In this document: positions 1-9,003 of the stretch, piece by piece
How the letters are laid out: each line of letters starts with the position of its first letter
Numbering within the stretch: the first letter of the stretch is position 1
DNA from: Halobaculum sp. CBA1158
GTDB taxonomy: Archaea; Halobacteriota; Halobacteria; Halobacteriales; Haloferacaceae
Assembly: GCF_021431925.1 (NCBI RefSeq)
Contig: NZ_CP090371.1
Coordinates: forward strand, 1,736,001 to 1,800,000
Reading direction: 5' to 3'
DNA length: 64,000 nucleotides
Notes under the pieces: model-generated
The model's input: only the letters and a program-made list of their open reading frames with translations
Database searches by the model: none
What the model was told of the DNA's origin: nothing
Made by a program: the position numbers and the translations under genes

Positions 1-685
<685 letters not shown>

Positions 686-985
686 GTCTCCCCCAAAGGG
701 GGAGGGTTGGCGGGTCATATCGTGGCGACATCGTGGAACCGACCAGATGTCACCGAACTATCGGGGCTGACATCAGATACCGTCTTGCGGCGGACCGCAG
801 GGGCGGAATCCTCATGGCGTGACGCCGCGCCGACCGCGGCGCGCTTCACATCACATCGGATGGCAGGGGTACGTAAAAGCCCGTCGTCTCGCCGTCGCCG
901 AGTCACGTGTCCACGTGGGGGACGATCTCATCCCCGTTGACTCGGACGGCTTGTCGCGTAGCGTCACAAAGTATTCATCTGCGAG
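686..985 (-). promoter_or_regulatory. rRNA operon leader and probable promoters
   Basis: Untranslated region upstream of the 16S gene, read on the minus strand. A TATA-like TTTTACGT (complement of 871-878) sits after CGACGGGC and before CATCCGATGTGATGTGAAGCG, a layout like known haloarchaeal rrn promoters. A second AT-rich element, GAATACTTT, lies at the complement of 967-975 and may be another promoter. A short hairpin of CTCCC and GGGAG sits at about 689-706, next to the mature 5' end, and could take part in precursor processing. Promoter positions are inferred from sequence only. Confidence 0.6.
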
Positions 986-2641
986 ATGGCTCGATGGGGT
1001 CACGTGTCCCTCCACGGCCGTGTTTGCGATCTCGTTCGATCGGGCCGATCGGCGGTTCGGGCCCGGTTCGGCGTCGATCCTCGGGCCCTCGTAGCGCTCC
1101 GGATATCGCTCGCGACGCTGGTGCTCGCTGATCTGTGCCTACGGGCTCGTTCCCTGCGGTTCTTCTACACCGACTCGGGGGCGCTCCCGCGGTCGCTGCT
1201 GGCGCTCCGGTATCCGCTCACGTCGCAGTTGTCGATTCACACCCTGTTCGGTGGGGCGTGGTGGATCGGACTGTTGTTCGCGCTCGCGGCTCTCGCCGCG
1301 CTGGCGCTGCTGACGGGGTATCGGACGCGACTGGCGGCCGTCTGTTCGTTCCTCCTGCTCGTCTCCCTGCACGCGCGCAACCCGATCGTGTTGAACGGCG
1401 GGGACTCGCTGCTGCGGCGGACGCTCCTGTGGAGTCTGTTTCTCCCGCTCGGAAGCGGGATGACGCTCGCGCGTGAGCCGACAGAGAGCAGCGGCGGCGA
1501 CGACGACCGCGTCCGCGACGGAAATGACGACAATTACGGACGGTATTACCATCCAGCGGCGGTCGGACTACTCGTTCAGCCGATTCTGCTGTACGTCGTG
1601 AACGCGATCATCAAGTTCAGAGGCGACGCGTGGCCGAGCGGCCGGGCGGTCAGGATGGTGTTCAGTATCGACGCGCTCACCGTGTTCCTGGGAGAGGAAC
1701 TGGCCGAGTACCCCACGCTGCTGGAGGTGCTCGGGATCGGTTGGCTCGCATTGCTGTGTGTCTCCCCCCTGCTCGTGCTCGCGACCGGTCGCCGACGGAC
1801 GCTGATCGTCGGAGCGTTCGTGGCCGCACACGTCGGAATGGCGCTGACGCTCGGTATCGGACTGTTCCCGCTCGTCAGCGTCGTCGCGCTGCTTCCGCTT
1901 CTCCCCCCGTCCGTGTGGGACGCTGTGCAACGACGGTGGGATCCTGCGGTCGAACGCGCCTGCGCGCTCGAAGCGGGGATAGCCGCGTCCGCGACCGCGA
2001 CTCGTGTCTGTCACGTGCGATCGCGCGTAGCCAGCGGCGGACCGTTTCCGGCGGTCAACCGCGTCTCGGAGTCGTTCGCCCGTACGTTCGGGCCGGTGTT
2101 CGAGACGGGGTCGTCCGCATGGGCGACCGCGCGCGCGTTCGTCCCGAGCGGGCGAACGGTCGCGGCGGTGCTACTCACCGTCGTACTCCTCTGGAACGGA
2201 GCGGCGTTGGGTGCGGTGTCGCTCCCCCAGAGCGACGAGCTCGGGATCAGCCCGTCTGAGACGCGGTGGGACATGTTCGCACCGTCGCCCCCGACGAACG
2301 ACGTGTGGTACGTCGCCGCTGGGACGCTCGCCTCGGGCGAGCGCGTAGATGTCATCCGCGGCGGCGACGTACGGTGGACTCGGCCGGAGCGGTTGGGTAC
2401 GTCGTACCCGAGCGCCCGATGGCGAAAGTATCTGGAGGAGGTTCGCTGGGGGGACGACGATAGACTCCGAAATCGGTTCGTCTCGGGGCTGTGTACGCGG
2501 TGGAACGCGCGCCACGACGGAGACCGGAGGCTACGCGCGCTCACCCTGTATACGGTCAGCGAGCCGACCCGACTCGACGGCCCCGAACCGAGCAGTCGCG
2601 AAGCCGTAGCGACGCGCGAGTGCGGGGAGCACGGGGCGTGA
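986..2641 (+). CDS. HTTM domain integral membrane protein
   Basis: A 551-residue multi-pass membrane protein. The N-terminal third has the HTTM (horizontally transferred transmembrane) layout related to vitamin-K-dependent gamma-carboxylase: an RISLATLVLADL helix, an FYTDSGALPR motif after it, and several further hydrophobic helices to about residue 310. A charged linker and one more helix (about 385-410) precede a soluble C-terminal domain with WDMFAPSPP near 430-438, typical of haloarchaeal HTTM proteins. The catalytic role in archaea is unknown. A GTG at 1004 is a possible alternative start, because the nearest AT-rich element (about 968-977) suits it better. It converges on orc1. Confidence 0.8.
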   Translation: MARWGHVSLHGRVCDLVRSGRSAVRARFGVDPRALVALRISLATLVLADLCLRARSLRFFYTDSGALPRSLLALRYPLTSQLSIHTLFGGAWWIGLLFALAALAALALLTGYRTRLAAVCSFLLLVSLHARNPIVLNGGDSLLRRTLLWSLFLPLGSGMTLAREPTESSGGDDDRVRDGNDDNYGRYYHPAAVGLLVQPILLYVVNAIIKFRGDAWPSGRAVRMVFSIDALTVFLGEELAEYPTLLEVLGIGWLALLCVSPLLVLATGRRRTLIVGAFVAAHVGMALTLGIGLFPLVSVVALLPLLPPSVWDAVQRRWDPAVERACALEAGIAASATATRVCHVRSRVASGGPFPAVNRVSESFARTFGPVFETGSSAWATARAFVPSGRTVAAVLLTVVLLWNGAALGAVSLPQSDELGISPSETRWDMFAPSPPTNDVWYVAAGTLASGERVDVIRGGDVRWTRPERLGTSYPSARWRKYLEEVRWGDDDRLRNRFVSGLCTRWNARHDGDRRLRALTLYTVSEPTRLDGPEPSSREAVATRECGEHGA

Positions 2642-2704
2642 TCCGACGCGGCGTCGCCGGCGTCGAAGTCGAGCGATCGCGGCGCATCGGCGTTCGACGG
2701 GTCG

Positions 2705-2722
2705 AGCACTCGAAAACTGGTG
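2705..2722 (-). repeat. Origin recognition box, distal copy downstream of orc1
   Basis: This 18-mer matches CACCNNNTTTCGAGTGCT on the minus strand, with AGT as the variable triplet. It is identical to the copies at 4529-4546 and 4772-4789. It lies in the 90-bp gap between the convergent ends of the HTTM gene and orc1, so boxes occur on both sides of orc1. It is a likely Orc1/Cdc6 binding site. Confidence 0.75.
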
Positions 2723-2731
2723 TCGATCGGC

Positions 2732-4021
2732 TCAGGAGTCACCGAGACCGGCATCTCGGAGGATACGGTCGATGTCGAGCGAGACGCCGTCGAGGGGGAG
2801 CTCCGAGTCGTCGATCGCGTCGCGGACCTGTTCGACCGTGAGCGCCTCCGACAGCTCGTAGGTGTTGTACTGGCCGCCGCGGAGCCCCTCGTTGTTCTGA
2901 TAGGAGTGCAGGAATCCAAGCATGTCGAGGCGGGTGAGGTGGTTGTACATCCCCCGCTGGGAGAGGGGGTCGTCGCCGGCGGCCTGCGCGAGTCGACGGT
3001 ACGCCGCGTGGATCGCCTTCGTTCTCACCGGCGTTCGGCCGTCGGCGTCGAGGCGCGAGATCGCCGAGAGGATGAGCTGTTTGTGCTGGTCTTGGTCGGC
3101 GACCGACTCGACCATGTCGCCGTAGTCGAGTTCCTCCTTCGCCGCGTACACGTCGTCCGGTTCGATCGGGACGTGTCCCTCGTTCTCCGCGTGTTCGGCC
3201 GCCTGCTTGAGCAGGTCCATCGCCCGGCGTGCGCTCCCGGAAGAGTTGCGGACGGCGAGGGCGGCACACAGCGACAACACCTCCTTCCCGTAGGTGTCCG
3301 GGTGGAGCGCCCGTTCGGCCCGGGCCTCGATGATCTCCTCCAATTCGGCGGCGGTGTAGGCGGGGAACTTGATCTCCGTCTCACACAGCGTGTCGCGGAC
3401 CTTCGGTGAGAGGTTCGAGCGAAACGTGTAGTCGTTGGAGATTCCGATGAGGCCGATCCGGGTGTTCTCGACGTAGCCGATGTCGCGGGCGCGCGGGAGA
3501 TCGTACAGCAGGGTGTCGGACTCACCGACGCGGTCTACCTCGTCGAGCACGATGAGCACGGTGCCCCCGATGTCCTCGAGTTCGTCGTACAGCATCTCGT
3601 ACACCTCGCGGGCGGCGTAGCCCGTCGAGGAGACGGTCTCGCCGTCGCGAAGTTCGTTCACGAGCGCGATTGCGACCTGGTACGACGAGGCGGTTCCGTC
3701 GGCGGGCGCGAGGTTCTGGCAGTTCACTCGAACGTACGTGAACCCCCGCTCGTCCCCCGGGGCGTCCGCGTTGCGCGCGTCGATATCGGCGTCGAGTTCC
3801 TGGAGGAGATACTTCGTCGCCGCCGTCTTCCCGACGCCGGTGTCGCCGTAGAGGAAGGCGTTGCGCGGGGGTCGACCTTTGTACACCGGCTTTAGCGCGT
3901 TCACGTAGTCCTGCATCACGTCGTCTCGGCAGAGGATCTCCGCGGGTGTGTGTTCCTCCGTGAACAGATCCGCGTTGCGGATGATCTCCACGTCGTCTTC
4001 GAATATCGAACTGGACCCCAT
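2732..4021 (-). CDS. orc1: Orc1/Cdc6 replication initiator
   Basis: Archaeal initiator of the Orc1/Cdc6 AAA+ family, which binds origin recognition boxes and loads MCM. From the chosen ATG at 4021 the protein has 429 residues. The Walker A motif GDTGVGKT is at about 59-66 and Walker B VLIVLDEVD at about 155-163. The later sequence fits the AAA+ lid and a C-terminal winged helix. An in-frame ATG at 4045 would add eight residues. I prefer 4021 because the TATA-like CTTATAC (complement of 4052-4058) is then about 30 nt upstream. Origin boxes flank the gene on both sides, so this is very likely an origin-linked initiator that recognises them. Confidence 0.95.
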   Translation of the reverse strand: MGSSSIFEDDVEIIRNADLFTEEHTPAEILCRDDVMQDYVNALKPVYKGRPPRNAFLYGDTGVGKTAATKYLLQELDADIDARNADAPGDERGFTYVRVNCQNLAPADGTASSYQVAIALVNELRDGETVSSTGYAAREVYEMLYDELEDIGGTVLIVLDEVDRVGESDTLLYDLPRARDIGYVENTRIGLIGISNDYTFRSNLSPKVRDTLCETEIKFPAYTAAELEEIIEARAERALHPDTYGKEVLSLCAALAVRNSSGSARRAMDLLKQAAEHAENEGHVPIEPDDVYAAKEELDYGDMVESVADQDQHKQLILSAISRLDADGRTPVRTKAIHAAYRRLAQAAGDDPLSQRGMYNHLTRLDMLGFLHSYQNNEGLRGGQYNTYELSEALTVEQVRDAIDDSELPLDGVSLDIDRILRDAGLGDS

Positions 4022-4059
4022 TGTCGCACCAGCAGGTGAGTCCACTCCCCGTATAAGAC

Positions 4060-4970
4060 TGTGGAACTGCGAGTGCTTTCGGGTGCTTTCGAGTGTTGAC
4101 CGGGGTGCTTCGAGTGCTCTGCAAGTGTGTGCGCGAGACTGCGAGTGTTTCGTCGTGTTCGGCCGTGTGAACCACCGAATTTCGAGTGCTTCGGAACGAG
4201 ATAGCGTTCAAACACACTCCGAGAAGACACACTCTAAGAGAACACACCGACACGGACACACACCGATTTTCGAGTGCTCTCCCGATCCGAACACGGTCGG
4301 CGACGGCCGAGTCGGCGCGACCCGAATCGCTCGCCGGACCGGCACCGAATTTCGAGTGCTTCGGCCGCGCTCGCGAACGGTATGTTCGCCGGAGCAACTC
4401 CGAACCGCCGAGTATAGCGCCCGAAAGAGGTGAAATCAGACGGTACCGACATCGGTAGCCGAGTCAAAGTCGCGAGGACGAACGTCGGAGTACCCGTAGC
4501 GGTGTCCCGTGACGCGGTCGCCCTCTGACACCAGTTTTCGAGTGCTTTACACACGATCGCGTGGGATTGGGTCTCCTCGGGTGGTCGTCGACCGACGCAA
4601 GAGTATTTAAACGGTGACGTGGATCCCGAGAAGACGAACTCGGCAACCGCTCATCCTCGCGTGAGAAAGCGTTTCAGCCGATCGTTCCTCCTCCTCCTCG
4701 CTAGGATCGATATCGATATATTATACGCGATATCGACCCGAGCGAGTGTCCCACCCCACACCCGCGTCCGAAGCACTCGAAAACTGGTGTGAGGGAGTCC
4801 GCCGAAACTTCCGTATCGTACGGTCGTCGATGGCCACCACACCGCATTGCAAGTGCTTCGCACGTGCCTCCAGCGGTGCGAGTTCGATTCTCACGATCGG
4901 GAGACAACACCATATTTCGAGTGCTCAAGCCGTCTCGAGGGCTGAGGTCGTCTCGAGTGTTCGATCACCA
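4060..4970. other. Chromosomal replication origin (oriC) with six ORB repeats
   Basis: Gene-free region upstream of orc1. It contains six exact matches to CACCNNNTTTCGAGTGCT: plus strand at 4173-4190, 4261-4278, 4343-4360, 4529-4546 and 4908-4925, and minus strand at 4772-4789. A seventh copy lies past the other end of orc1. Degenerate GAGTGCT/GAGTGTT elements are scattered at 4067-4152, 4851-4860 and 4951-4967. The inverted pair at 4529 and 4772 faces an AT-rich element at 4704-4740. Archaeal origins are typically orc1/cdc6-linked with such boxes flanking a duplex-unwinding element. The short open frames here have no coding character. Confidence 0.85.
4704..4740. other. Candidate duplex-unwinding element of oriC
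   Basis: An AT-rich run in a GC-rich genome, built of GATATC/TATCGATA elements around TATATTATA. It has imperfect dyad symmetry (TCGATATCG on the left, CGATATCGA on the right). It lies between the two inward-pointing origin boxes at 4529-4546 and 4772-4789. A second AT-rich spot, GTATTTAAACGG, is at 4602-4613. Melting here is inferred, not shown. Confidence 0.55.
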
Positions 4971-5096
4971 GCAATCGTTCCGATCGGTCGGACGACGGGG
5001 CCACGGCAGGGGTGGAAGTGTACATCGTCAGTAGTACCGATCGTCGGGAACCGAACGAACCGTAACGACCGAGTGTCGCCATCCCGAATAGCGGAC

Positions 5097-5357
5097 GTGC
5101 CGAACCGTTACGTCTGCCCGTACTGCGGAGCCGAGGTGGAGCGCCCTTTTCGGGTCCAGTACGTCATCCGCTCGTGTTTGGAGTGCGACGGTCACGGGCG
5201 ATTCGTCCACGGCGACGTTGCGGCGGCCCTCGACCGTATCGACGAGTCAGCCCTCCCCGATGGCTGGGAGGACGATCCGCTCGACGAACGCCTGCTCGTC
5301 GCCGTTCGCGAGGGGCTACTCGCCGGCGACGAGGCCCGACCGGACACGACGGAGTGA
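5097..5357 (+). CDS. Small zinc-ribbon-like protein at the origin edge
   Basis: An 86-residue acidic protein. From the GTG at 5097 it begins VPNRYVCPYCGAEVERP and has a second cysteine at SCLECDGHGRF, giving a CPYC...CLEC pair typical of a zinc knuckle near the N terminus (about residues 7-33). The rest is acidic and probably helical. The open frame extends upstream into the origin repeats, but that part contains an origin box and has no coding character. Its function is unknown; similar short zinc-finger proteins are common in haloarchaea. It is the first gene on the right side of oriC. Confidence 0.7.
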   Translation: MPNRYVCPYCGAEVERPFRVQYVIRSCLECDGHGRFVHGDVAAALDRIDESALPDGWEDDPLDERLLVAVREGLLAGDEARPDTTE

Positions 5358-5541
5358 GCACCGCCGACGGGGTCACCGCCGCAGCGATTCCGACAGACCT
5401 GCGGCGACTCCAACGGGCAGGCGGCGACCCGATTTATCGTATCTGTCGACCCTCGGTTTCTCGCGCGCTCGCACGCGCACGTGCGCGTCTGGCACACGAC
5501 CGGAAGGAGTTGATGTGCGATGCTGCCGTGAGGTGATACGT

Positions 5542-5748
5542 ATGAGTTCCAGAGCGGACCGCGCTGACGAACTTCGGAAGGTGTTCGAGTCGGTGACCGG
5601 AACGGACCGCGTCGTCGAGGCGCAAGACGAGGAGGCCGCCGGATCCGCCGACGGTGACGCCTCGAACGCGCTCACCGAGCTCCGCATCGACGCGGTCCGC
5701 AACGACGTGCTATCCGACGTCTCGAGCGACTCCGCGTCCTCTGTCTGA
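5542..5748 (+). CDS. Small acidic hypothetical protein
   Basis: A 68-residue protein starting MSSRADRADELRKVFESVTG and ending in a run rich in Ser, Asp and Val. The ATG at 5542 follows GAGGTGA at 5530-5536, an unusually clear ribosome binding site for this genome. The first 25 residues could form an amphipathic helix; no known domain is recognisable. The function is unknown. It stands alone between the zinc-ribbon gene and a tandem repeat. Confidence 0.6.
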   Translation: MSSRADRADELRKVFESVTGTDRVVEAQDEEAAGSADGDASNALTELRIDAVRNDVLSDVSSDSASSV

Positions 5749-5784
5749 GGTACGCCGCTGGAGTCGACGCCGTCGGTCCCGTCG

Positions 5785-5874
5785 CCCCGTCTCATCCCGC
5801 CCCGTCTCATCCCGCCCCGTCTCATCCCGCCCCGTCTCATCCCGACCCGGCTCACCCCGACCCGTCTCATCTCG
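5785..5874. repeat. 15-bp tandem repeat, six copies
   Basis: Six consecutive 15-bp units of CCCCGTCTCATCCCG. The first four are identical (5785-5844) and the last two have one to three changes. The array fills the gap between the small acidic protein gene and the hydrolase gene. The strand bias (pyrimidine-rich on the plus strand) is strong. No function is evident; replication slippage would explain the origin of the units. Confidence 0.85.
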
Positions 5875-5955
5875 TCTCCGACCGGTGCTCGTTCCGTGAC
5901 CACTCGTCGCGACGGCGGGCGCGGTTTCAAGCCGCCGCGGACCGAGTGGACACAC

Positions 5956-6744
5956 ATGCCGAAGGTCACTCTCGTCGACCGCGGTCGCGTTCGGGCGGAT
6001 CGAGGCTACGTCATAGACGGCGCGTCCATGGCGAGCGCGAACGACCCCTCGCCCGAGCACGAGCGGATCGAGTTCGTCGTCTGGAACGCCGTCATCGAGG
6101 CCGGCGGAACGACGTACCTGTGGGATACTGGCGTCCCGAGCGACGCCGCCGACGCCTGGCCGGCACCGCTGTACGGGGCCTTCGAGGCGTACGACGCCGA
6201 CGACCATTCGCTCGAGGGCGACCTCGAAGCCGCGGGCTACGACATCGCGGACGTGGACGCGGTGGTGATGAGCCACCTTCACCTCGACCACGCGGGCAAC
6301 CTCGACGCGTTCGCGGGAACCGGAACGCCGGTGTACGTCCATCGCGAGGAACTCGGGTTCGCGTTCCTCTCTGCGCACACCGACGAGGGGTCCATCGCGT
6401 ACCTCGCGTCGGACTTCGACGGCGACCTGAACTGGAACGTGATCAACCGCCACCGCCACACCCTCGCCGACGGCTTCGAGCTGCTGCACCTCCCCGGCCA
6501 CACTCCGGGCCTGCTCGGCGCACGCGTCGACACCGACGACGGTACCCTCCTGATCGCCGGCGACGAGTGTTACGTCGACGCCAACTACGCTGAGGGCGCG
6601 CCGCTGGGTCCGGGACTCCTGTGGAGCGAACCGGACTGGCGCGAGAGCCTGGAGACGCTTCGAGAGATACAGCGACGGACCGACGCCGAGGTGCTGTACG
6701 GCCACGACCTCGACCGGTTCGAGAGGCTCGCGGACCGATACTGA
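5956..6744 (+). CDS. Metallo-beta-lactamase fold hydrolase (AHL-lactonase-like)
   Basis: A 262-residue metallo-hydrolase. The metal-binding signature SHLHLDHAGN lies at about residues 103-112, with a downstream LPGHTPG (about 181-187), a GDECY aspartate and a YGHD histidine near the C terminus. This matches the two-metal site of the N-acyl-homoserine-lactonase-like branch. The ATG at 5956 starts MPKVTLVDRGRV; the frame stays open upstream but enters the repeat array. The substrate cannot be predicted, because family members open lactones or hydrolyse other esters. It is followed by the biotin operon, which has its own control region. Confidence 0.85.
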   Translation: MPKVTLVDRGRVRADRGYVIDGASMASANDPSPEHERIEFVVWNAVIEAGGTTYLWDTGVPSDAADAWPAPLYGAFEAYDADDHSLEGDLEAAGYDIADVDAVVMSHLHLDHAGNLDAFAGTGTPVYVHREELGFAFLSAHTDEGSIAYLASDFDGDLNWNVINRHRHTLADGFELLHLPGHTPGLLGARVDTDDGTLLIAGDECYVDANYAEGAPLGPGLLWSEPDWRESLETLREIQRRTDAEVLYGHDLDRFERLADRY

Positions 6745-6747
6745 CTC

Positions 6748-6777
6748 CGTAAACCCTAATACTCGATTCGGTTTACG
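6748..6777 (+). promoter_or_regulatory. BirA-type biotin operator overlapping the bioY promoter
   Basis: The half-sites CGTAAACC (6748-6755) and GGTTTACG (6770-6777) are a perfect inverted repeat with a 14-bp spacer. This matches the known biotin repressor (BirA) consensus GTAAACC-N14/15-GGTTTAC. The spacer contains CTAATACTC about 27 nt before the bioY ATG, which is the expected TATA box position for a leaderless transcript. A bound repressor would therefore block the promoter. Confidence 0.85.
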
Positions 6778-6784
6778 AACCGGC

Positions 6785-7366
6785 ATGAGTACGAAGACCG
6801 AGCGTGTCGACCTGGTCGGCGAGGAGATCGTCGGCAACGTCGCGCGGGCGGCGCTGTTCGCGGCGTTGACCGGCGTGTTCGCGTACGTATCGTTCCAGCT
6901 CCCGGTTACGTCCGTCCCGTTCACCCTCCAAGTGCTCGGGGTGTTCCTCGCGGGGCTGTTCCTCGGCCCGGTCTGGGGCGTCGCCTCGATGGCGATCTAC
7001 GTCGTCGCGGGTGCGGTCGGCGCGCCCGTGTTCGCCTACGGGAGCGCCGGCCTCGGATCGCTGTTCGGTCAGTGGGGCGGCTACCTCTGGTCGTACCCCG
7101 TCGCCGCCGGTGTGCTCGGGCTGGCGGTCCACGGCACCGGCGAGCCGACAGACCCCTCCAGCGTCGGGCTTGCACGTCTCGTCGGCGGGATGGTCGCCGC
7201 GACGCTGGTCGTCTACGCGTTCGGGACCGTCGGCTACGCGGTCGTCGGCGACGTGGGGCTCGCGACGGCTGTGCTCGCGGCGGCGGTACCGTTCGTGCCC
7301 GCCGAGGCGATCAAGATGGCCGCCGCGGTCGCGATCGTCCGCAGCGACGCCGTCGTCGCCCGGTGA
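6785..7366 (+). CDS. bioY: BioY, biotin-binding S component of an ECF transporter
   Basis: A 193-residue membrane protein with about six hydrophobic helices. The characteristic BioY region VPFTLQVLGVFLAGLFLGP lies near residues 39-57, followed by the AGAVGAPVFA and GSLFGQWGGYLWSYP motifs. BioY captures biotin at the membrane for the energy-coupling factor module. It is the first gene of a three-gene operon with the ATPase and the transmembrane coupling protein, and a BirA-type operator covers its promoter. Expression is therefore probably shut off when biotin is plentiful. Confidence 0.95.
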   Translation: MSTKTERVDLVGEEIVGNVARAALFAALTGVFAYVSFQLPVTSVPFTLQVLGVFLAGLFLGPVWGVASMAIYVVAGAVGAPVFAYGSAGLGSLFGQWGGYLWSYPVAAGVLGLAVHGTGEPTDPSSVGLARLVGGMVAATLVVYAFGTVGYAVVGDVGLATAVLAAAVPFVPAEAIKMAAAVAIVRSDAVVAR

Positions 7367-7373
7367 GCCGGTC

Positions 7374-8168
7374 GTGATCGAGACGCGGGGGCTGACGCAC
7401 CGCTACGGCGACGACCGCGACGCCGGCACCGCGACCGGCGACGGCGAGGTCCCGACTGACTCGGGGAGCGACGACGCCGCGGGAGGTGAGACTGACGACG
7501 CTCGACCTGCGGCCGTCCGCGACGTGTCGATCACGATCCCCGACGGCGAGTTCATCGTGCTCGCGGGCGCGAACGGCTCCGGCAAGTCGACGCTCGTGCG
7601 CCACTTCAACGGCCTCCTGACGCCCGACGAGGGGACGGTCCGCGTCGACGGTACCCCCGTCGGCGACGACCTCGTGGCGGCCCGCACGCGCGTCGGCATG
7701 GTGTTTCAGGAGCCGCGCGACTGCTTCGTCGCCGCGACCGTCGGCCGCGACGTGGCGTTCGGCCCCGAGAACCTCGGACTCGACCGCGCGGAGATCGACC
7801 GCCGCGTTCGAGAGGCGCTCGCGGCGGTGAACATGGCGGGTCGCGGCGACGAGCGGATCGACCGGCTCTCCGGCGGCGAACAGGAGCGGGTCGCCGTCGC
7901 GGGCGCGCTGGCCATGGAGCCGGCCCACCTCGTGCTCGACGAGCCGTTCACCGGTCTCGACGAGCCCTCGCGGCGGGCCGTGCTCGACCGCCTTCGGGCC
8001 CTCCACAGCGACGGCACCGGCGTCGTCCTCGTCACCCACGACCTCCGGGACGTGCTCGACCCGGCCGACCGGGTCGTCGTCCTCTCGAACGGGTCGGTCG
8101 CCGTCGACGCCCCGCCCGCGGAGGCGCTCGAGGCGCTCGAGGGACTCGCGGTCCGCGCGCCCGACTGA
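7374..8168 (+). CDS. bioM: BioM/EcfA-type ABC transporter ATPase
   Basis: A 264-residue ATPase of the energy-coupling factor class, powering biotin uptake with BioY and the next gene. Motifs are Walker A AGANGSGKST (about 64-73), a Q-loop FQEPRD (about 111-116), the LSGGEQERVA signature (about 165-174), Walker B LVLDEP (about 186-191) and a following TH switch. An acidic insertion of about 30 residues follows GLTHRYGDD, a common haloarchaeal expansion. The GTG at 7374 is only 7 bp after the bioY stop. The open frame upstream is bioY in another frame. Confidence 0.93.
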   Translation: MIETRGLTHRYGDDRDAGTATGDGEVPTDSGSDDAAGGETDDARPAAVRDVSITIPDGEFIVLAGANGSGKSTLVRHFNGLLTPDEGTVRVDGTPVGDDLVAARTRVGMVFQEPRDCFVAATVGRDVAFGPENLGLDRAEIDRRVREALAAVNMAGRGDERIDRLSGGEQERVAVAGALAMEPAHLVLDEPFTGLDEPSRRAVLDRLRALHSDGTGVVLVTHDLRDVLDPADRVVVLSNGSVAVDAPPAEALEALEGLAVRAPD

Positions 8169-8875
8169 TGCTCGCGTACGAACCGGGCGACTCGATCGCC
8201 CACCGGCTCGACGCCCGGAGCAAACTGTTCCTCCAGGCGACGTTCGCGGCCGCGGCGTTCGCGCACACCGACCCCCGAGGGCTCGCGGCCCTGACGCTGT
8301 TCGCGGCCGGCGTGCTCGCGCTGTCGACGACCCCGATCCGTGTCGCGGTCGCGGAGTACCGGGCAGTACTCCCGTTTCTCGCGGCCGCACCCGCGATCGA
8401 GGCGCTCCGGTTCGGCTCACCGTGGGTCGATCCGGCCGCGGCGGTCGGCCCCGCGCTGGCGTCGTACCGGACGCTCCTCCTGTTGGCGCTGGTGACGGCG
8501 TACGTCCGGACGACGCCCGTTCGTGAGTCGGAGGCCGCGGTCGCGCGGGTCGTCCCCGGACGGCCGGGGCGACTGCTGGGGCTGGGCGTCGGACTCGTTT
8601 TTCGATTCCTTCCGGTGATTCAGGCGGATCTCGCGCGGACGCGCGAAGCGACGGCGGCGCGGCTCGGCGACGAGCGTCCGATACACGACCGGATTCAGAT
8701 CGTCGCGACCGCGGGGTTGACCCGCGTGTTCGATCGGACCGACCGGCTGACCGCGGCGCTTCGCGCGCGGTGTCTCTCCTGGACGCCGACGCCGCCACGG
8801 AGCAGGCTCGACCGGAGTGACGCCGTCGCGGTCGCGGTGGCGACCGCGCTCCTCGCGTGGGCTGTCGTCCCGTAG
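8168..8875 (+). CDS. bioN: BioN/EcfT-type transmembrane coupling protein
   Basis: A 235-residue membrane protein of the CbiQ/EcfT family that links the ATPase to the BioY substrate binder. It starts MLAYEPGDSIAHRLDARSK, and LDARSKL is a typical EcfT opening. Four or five hydrophobic segments follow. The coupling-helix region contains the ARTREATAARLGDE motif, a variant of the family A-R-G signatures. Its ATG overlaps the bioM stop codon by one base (TGATG), so translation is probably coupled. Confidence 0.92.
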   Translation: MLAYEPGDSIAHRLDARSKLFLQATFAAAAFAHTDPRGLAALTLFAAGVLALSTTPIRVAVAEYRAVLPFLAAAPAIEALRFGSPWVDPAAAVGPALASYRTLLLLALVTAYVRTTPVRESEAAVARVVPGRPGRLLGLGVGLVFRFLPVIQADLARTREATAARLGDERPIHDRIQIVATAGLTRVFDRTDRLTAALRARCLSWTPTPPRSRLDRSDAVAVAVATALLAWAVVP

Positions 8876-9003
8876 CTAGATCCGAAGCCGACCGGTATCG
8901 TGGCATCGTGACCCGATCCGAAGCCGGCCCGTTACGTGGATCCCCCGATCCGCCGACGAATGCCGATGCGCTTTTACCGGACCGTGGAACACACACCGAT
9001 AGC

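Noticed and set aside
4651-5034. Open frames within the origin region on both strands
   Set aside because: They contain the origin boxes, have no conserved motifs and show no coding composition.
5785-5874. A CRISPR array
   Set aside because: Units are 15 bp and directly adjacent, without spacers. The same holds for the 22-bp array at 49693-49790.
5956-6744. Quorum-quenching lactonase function
   Set aside because: The metal-binding motif supports the fold only. Substrate cannot be read from the sequence, and no signalling genes are nearby.
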